Source: Gemmatimonadota bacterium (GTDB taxonomy: Bacteria > Gemmatimonadota > Gemmatimonadetes > Gemmatimonadales > Gemmatimonadaceae). From it: a DNA stretch of 7,056 nt. The stretch's first letter is position 1, and each line of letters opens with the position of its first letter. The position numbers and the translations under genes were made by a program. Under the pieces are notes generated by a model. That model had not been told where the DNA came from, did no database searches, and saw nothing but the letters and a program-made list of their open reading frames with translations. The stretch is from contig JAEUJK010000226.1 of NCBI GenBank assembly GCA_016794735.1, positions 1 through 7,056 on the forward strand. The letters are read 5' to 3'. This document shows positions 5,483 through 7,056 of this stretch, in pieces.

Positions 5483-6177
5483 CGAGAACGCGTTTTCGTT
5501 GGGGGGCGAGGGGGAGCAACGGGTCGCGGGGAGCGGCCCGTTGCTTTTTTTGCGGCGGTCTTTGCGGCGCCACGTGCCTCGCCCGGCGTCTTGCCGAGGT
5601 ATCCGGGAATGGCGCGTCCCGCCGCGCAGCACTCGATGAGCGTGGCCAGGCGCCGCTCGCGTGTGGCCTCCTGCTTGGCGCTCACGACCCAGTGGGTCAC
5701 CAGGCGCCGATAGCCGGCGGGCCGCGTCGACAACCAGCGCCATGCGGGCGCGTTGCGACGAAAGGTGCGTTCCATCGCCGGGGTGAACTCCGCGGGCGGC
5801 CGCTCGAAGGCGTACTGATCGGGCGGGAGGACGTCGCGTCGTTCCCACGCCGCGAGGCCGGCGGGCATCATGCGACCGGCCTGCAGGAGCACCTCCACCT
5901 TGGCGCGGTTGACGCGGCTCCAGTAGCTCCGGGCCTTTCGTGGCGTGAAGCGGATGGAGAACGACCGCACGTCCACGGACCGACGCACGCCGTCGATCCA
6001 GCCAAAGCAGAGGGCCTCGTCGAGCGCTTCGGGATACGTAATCCCCGTGCGCCCCGAGTCCTTCTTGTAGAAGCCGAGTGTGAGCTCCGAGACGCTGGTA
6101 TGGTGAGCGCCAAGCCAGTCGCGGAATGCGGCGGCCGTGGCGAAGTAGGTCGGTCGCGGGGGCTTCCGTGGGGGCAT
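5479..6177 (-). CDS. YdeI/OmpD-associated (OmdA) family protein
   Basis: This 232-residue protein (from ATG 6177) shows the family pattern throughout: TYFATAAAFRDWL at 10-22, ELTLGFYKKDSG at 31-42, the hallmark EALCFGWIDGVRRS near 54-67, RFTPRK at 76-81, WSRVN at 86-90, AGRMMPAGLAAWE at 100-112, and helical SAKQEATRERRLATLI at 166-181. There is no signal peptide, so it is probably cytoplasmic. Some family members are linked to envelope stress or bacteriocin protection, but the biochemical role is not established. After about residue 200 the chain is a low-complexity Ala/Lys/Pro/Arg tail encoded across the convergent gene's terminator. An alternative GTG start at 6216 (245 residues) has GGAGGTGA immediately upstream but only three bases from GGAGG. 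ATG 6177 fits the conserved N-terminus better but has only a weak GGA ahead of it. Confidence 0.88.
   Translation of the reverse strand: MPPRKPPRPTYFATAAAFRDWLGAHHTSVSELTLGFYKKDSGRTGITYPEALDEALCFGWIDGVRRSVDVRSFSIRFTPRKARSYWSRVNRAKVEVLLQAGRMMPAGLAAWERRDVLPPDQYAFERPPAEFTPAMERTFRRNAPAWRWLSTRPAGYRRLVTHWVVSAKQEATRERRLATLIECCAAGRAIPGYLGKTPGEARGAAKTAAKKATGRSPRPVAPPRPPTKTRSR
5515..5551 (+). terminator. Intrinsic terminator of the PEP-CTERM gene
   Basis: AGCAACGGG (5515-5523) and CCCGTTGCT (5537-5545) form a perfect 9-bp stem with a 13-base GC-rich loop. A run of seven T (5545-5551) begins at the last stem base. This is a canonical rho-independent terminator for plus-strand transcripts, 32 bases past the stop at 5482. 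It lies wholly inside the minus-strand YdeI-family coding sequence. No T-tract is present in the minus direction. Confidence 0.88.
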
Positions 6178-6216
6178 GGGTGATTCCGGGGCTCGTGGCG
6201 TGCCGACAGATTGCAC

Positions 6217-6224
6217 TCACCTCC
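6217..6224 (-). promoter_or_regulatory. Shine-Dalgarno-like GGAGGTGA upstream of alternative GTG start
   Basis: On the minus strand GGAGGTGA directly abuts the GTG at 6216-6214, leaving three bases between GGAGG and the start codon, which is shorter than usual. If it is used, the YdeI-family protein gains 13 N-terminal residues (MQSVGTPRAPESP) and the divergent start codons lie only 19 bases apart. It may be coincidental. Confidence 0.3.
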
Positions 6225-6235
6225 GCCGCCCATCA

Positions 6236-7056
6236 ATGCATCGTCGAACCTTTGTCTCGAACGCCGCCATCCTTGGCGCCGCCGCTGCCCTCCGGCCTAC
6301 GGCGTCTGGTGCCCAGCCCGCGCCGCGTCCGCTCGTGATGGATGCCATGGGCGAGTTGCGGAACGAATACGACGACGCGCTCATCCGCGACATGCTCGGC
6401 ACGGGAATGCGCGCCATCACCGTCACCTTGTGCGACCCCAAGCCGACCGGGGCGGAAGGGCTTGAGCTGGCGATCGACGGCGTGGTCGAATACGACCGCA
6501 TGATTGCCACGCGCGCGCGGTTCTTCCTCAAGGCCACGTCGGTGCGCCACATCGACGACGCACGTCGGCAAGGCAAGATGGCCGTGTTCTACCTCTTCCA
6601 GAACTCCGACCAGTTCGGGGATGACCTGGATCGTGTCGACCTGTTCTACCGGCTGGGCGTCCGCAGCTCGCAGGTGACGTACAACGACCGGAATCGCGTC
6701 GGCACCGGGTGTCGTGCAGGCGAGGATGGCGGCTTGACCCCGTTTGGTGCGCAGCTCGTCGAGAAGATGAACGCCATCGGGATGTTGGTGGATCTCTCGC
6801 ACGCCAACCAGCGTACGATGGCCGAGACGGCCGCGGCGTCGCGGAAGCCGGTGATCATCTCCCATACGGCGTGCATGGCAGTGCACCAGAACATCCGGAA
6901 TGCGTCGGACGACGTGTTGCGCGCGGTGGCGAAGACGGGCGGGGTGATCGGGATCTGCCAGATGCGCCCGTTCCTCACGACCAAGAAGTCCGACAACCTC
7001 CACGCCTACTTCGACCACATCGACCACGCGGTGAAGGTGGCCGGGATCGAGCACGT
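6236..7056 (+). CDS. Tat-exported M19 (membrane dipeptidase-like) protein, 3' end outside window
   Basis: The visible 273 codons encode most of a peptidase family M19 (renal dipeptidase-like) TIM-barrel protein. The N-terminus MHRRTFVSNAAILGAAAAL is a twin-arginine leader with likely cleavage near SGA-QP (residues 24-28). Family motifs follow: FYRLGVR at 137-143, VTYNDRN at 147-153, GGLTPFGAQLVEKMNAIGM at 165-183, VDLSHAN at 185-191 (His189), VIISH at 206-210 (His210), RNASDDVLRAVAKTGGVIGI at 221-240 and the DHIDHAVKVAGIEHV segment at the window edge. Canonical M19 enzymes cleave dipeptides, including D-residue substrates, with a binuclear zinc site. Here the N-terminal His-x-Asp ligand pair is replaced (DAMGE at 36-40), and the bridging Glu position is Gln122. 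Metal content and activity are therefore uncertain. There is no Shine-Dalgarno, and the start is chosen because it begins the RR leader. It is divergent from the YdeI-family gene. Confidence 0.9.
   Translation, partial: MHRRTFVSNAAILGAAAALRPTASGAQPAPRPLVMDAMGELRNEYDDALIRDMLGTGMRAITVTLCDPKPTGAEGLELAIDGVVEYDRMIATRARFFLKATSVRHIDDARRQGKMAVFYLFQNSDQFGDDLDRVDLFYRLGVRSSQVTYNDRNRVGTGCRAGEDGGLTPFGAQLVEKMNAIGMLVDLSHANQRTMAETAAASRKPVIISHTACMAVHQNIRNASDDVLRAVAKTGGVIGICQMRPFLTTKKSDNLHAYFDHIDHAVKVAGIEH

Noticed and set aside
5483..5498. Imperfect palindrome CGAGAACGCGTTTTCG just after the convergent stops
   Set aside because: It has no loop to form an RNA hairpin and one mismatched pair; it may be coding constraint of the minus-strand tail, so no function is claimed.
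4268..6220. A 650-residue open frame on the minus strand spanning the DUF5916 end, the intergenic region, the PEP-CTERM gene and the YdeI-family gene
   Set aside because: It has no recognisable family motif, is Arg/Ala/Gly-rich as expected of a GC-rich shadow frame, and crosses three clearly real genes.

Overview
This 7,056-base window is very GC-rich and densely coding, with the strong G/C third-codon bias that leaves long spurious open frames on the opposite strand. Several traits together suggest a Gemmatimonadota-like or similar environmental bacterium: a CBM9-like/DUF5916 outer-membrane protein, a PEP-CTERM protein, Tat-exported metallo-hydrolases, and start sites that mostly lack a Shine-Dalgarno sequence. 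The phylum is an inference from gene families and style, not a proven assignment.

Layout: (1) 1-523, the 3' part of a Cam-type gamma carbonic anhydrase homologue, followed by a tight stem-loop at 527-545. (2) 653-1969, an M20-family Zn amidase of the hydantoinase/carbamoylase type with a twin-arginine leader. (3) 2025-4523, an 832-residue CBM9-like + DUF5916 predicted outer-membrane beta-barrel, 55 bases downstream on the same strand. (4) 4524-4747, a 224-base non-coding stretch rich in inverted repeats. It ends in a structured leader whose last arm overlaps the only strong ribosome binding site in the window. (5) 4748-5482, a secreted PEP-CTERM protein. (6) 5479-6177 on the minus strand, a YdeI/OmpD-associated (OmdA) family protein. 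It converges on the PEP-CTERM gene so tightly that both TAG stops lie in one CTAG. (7) 6236 to the window end, the first 273 codons of a Tat-exported M19 (membrane dipeptidase-like) protein, divergent from gene 6.

Functional theme: four proteins carry visible export or surface signals (two Tat leaders, one Sec leader with a beta-barrel, one Sec leader with PEP-CTERM). The carbonic anhydrase may also be exported, but its N-terminus is outside the window. The two amide/peptide-bond hydrolases would act outside the cytoplasm. I see no tightly linked multi-gene system; these look like mostly single-gene units or pairs.

The most notable signals are at residue level. The carbonic anhydrase homologue keeps almost the whole Cam active site but has Tyr at the position of one of the three zinc-binding histidines, with a His one residue later. 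The M19 protein lacks three of the five canonical zinc ligands while keeping the surrounding fold motifs. The non-coding DNA contains two look-alike 19-base hairpins just after stop codons, a leader that could mask a ribosome binding site, and a canonical T-tract terminator embedded in the antisense 3' coding end of the convergent gene. No tRNA, rRNA, CRISPR array, insertion sequence or integrase is visible.
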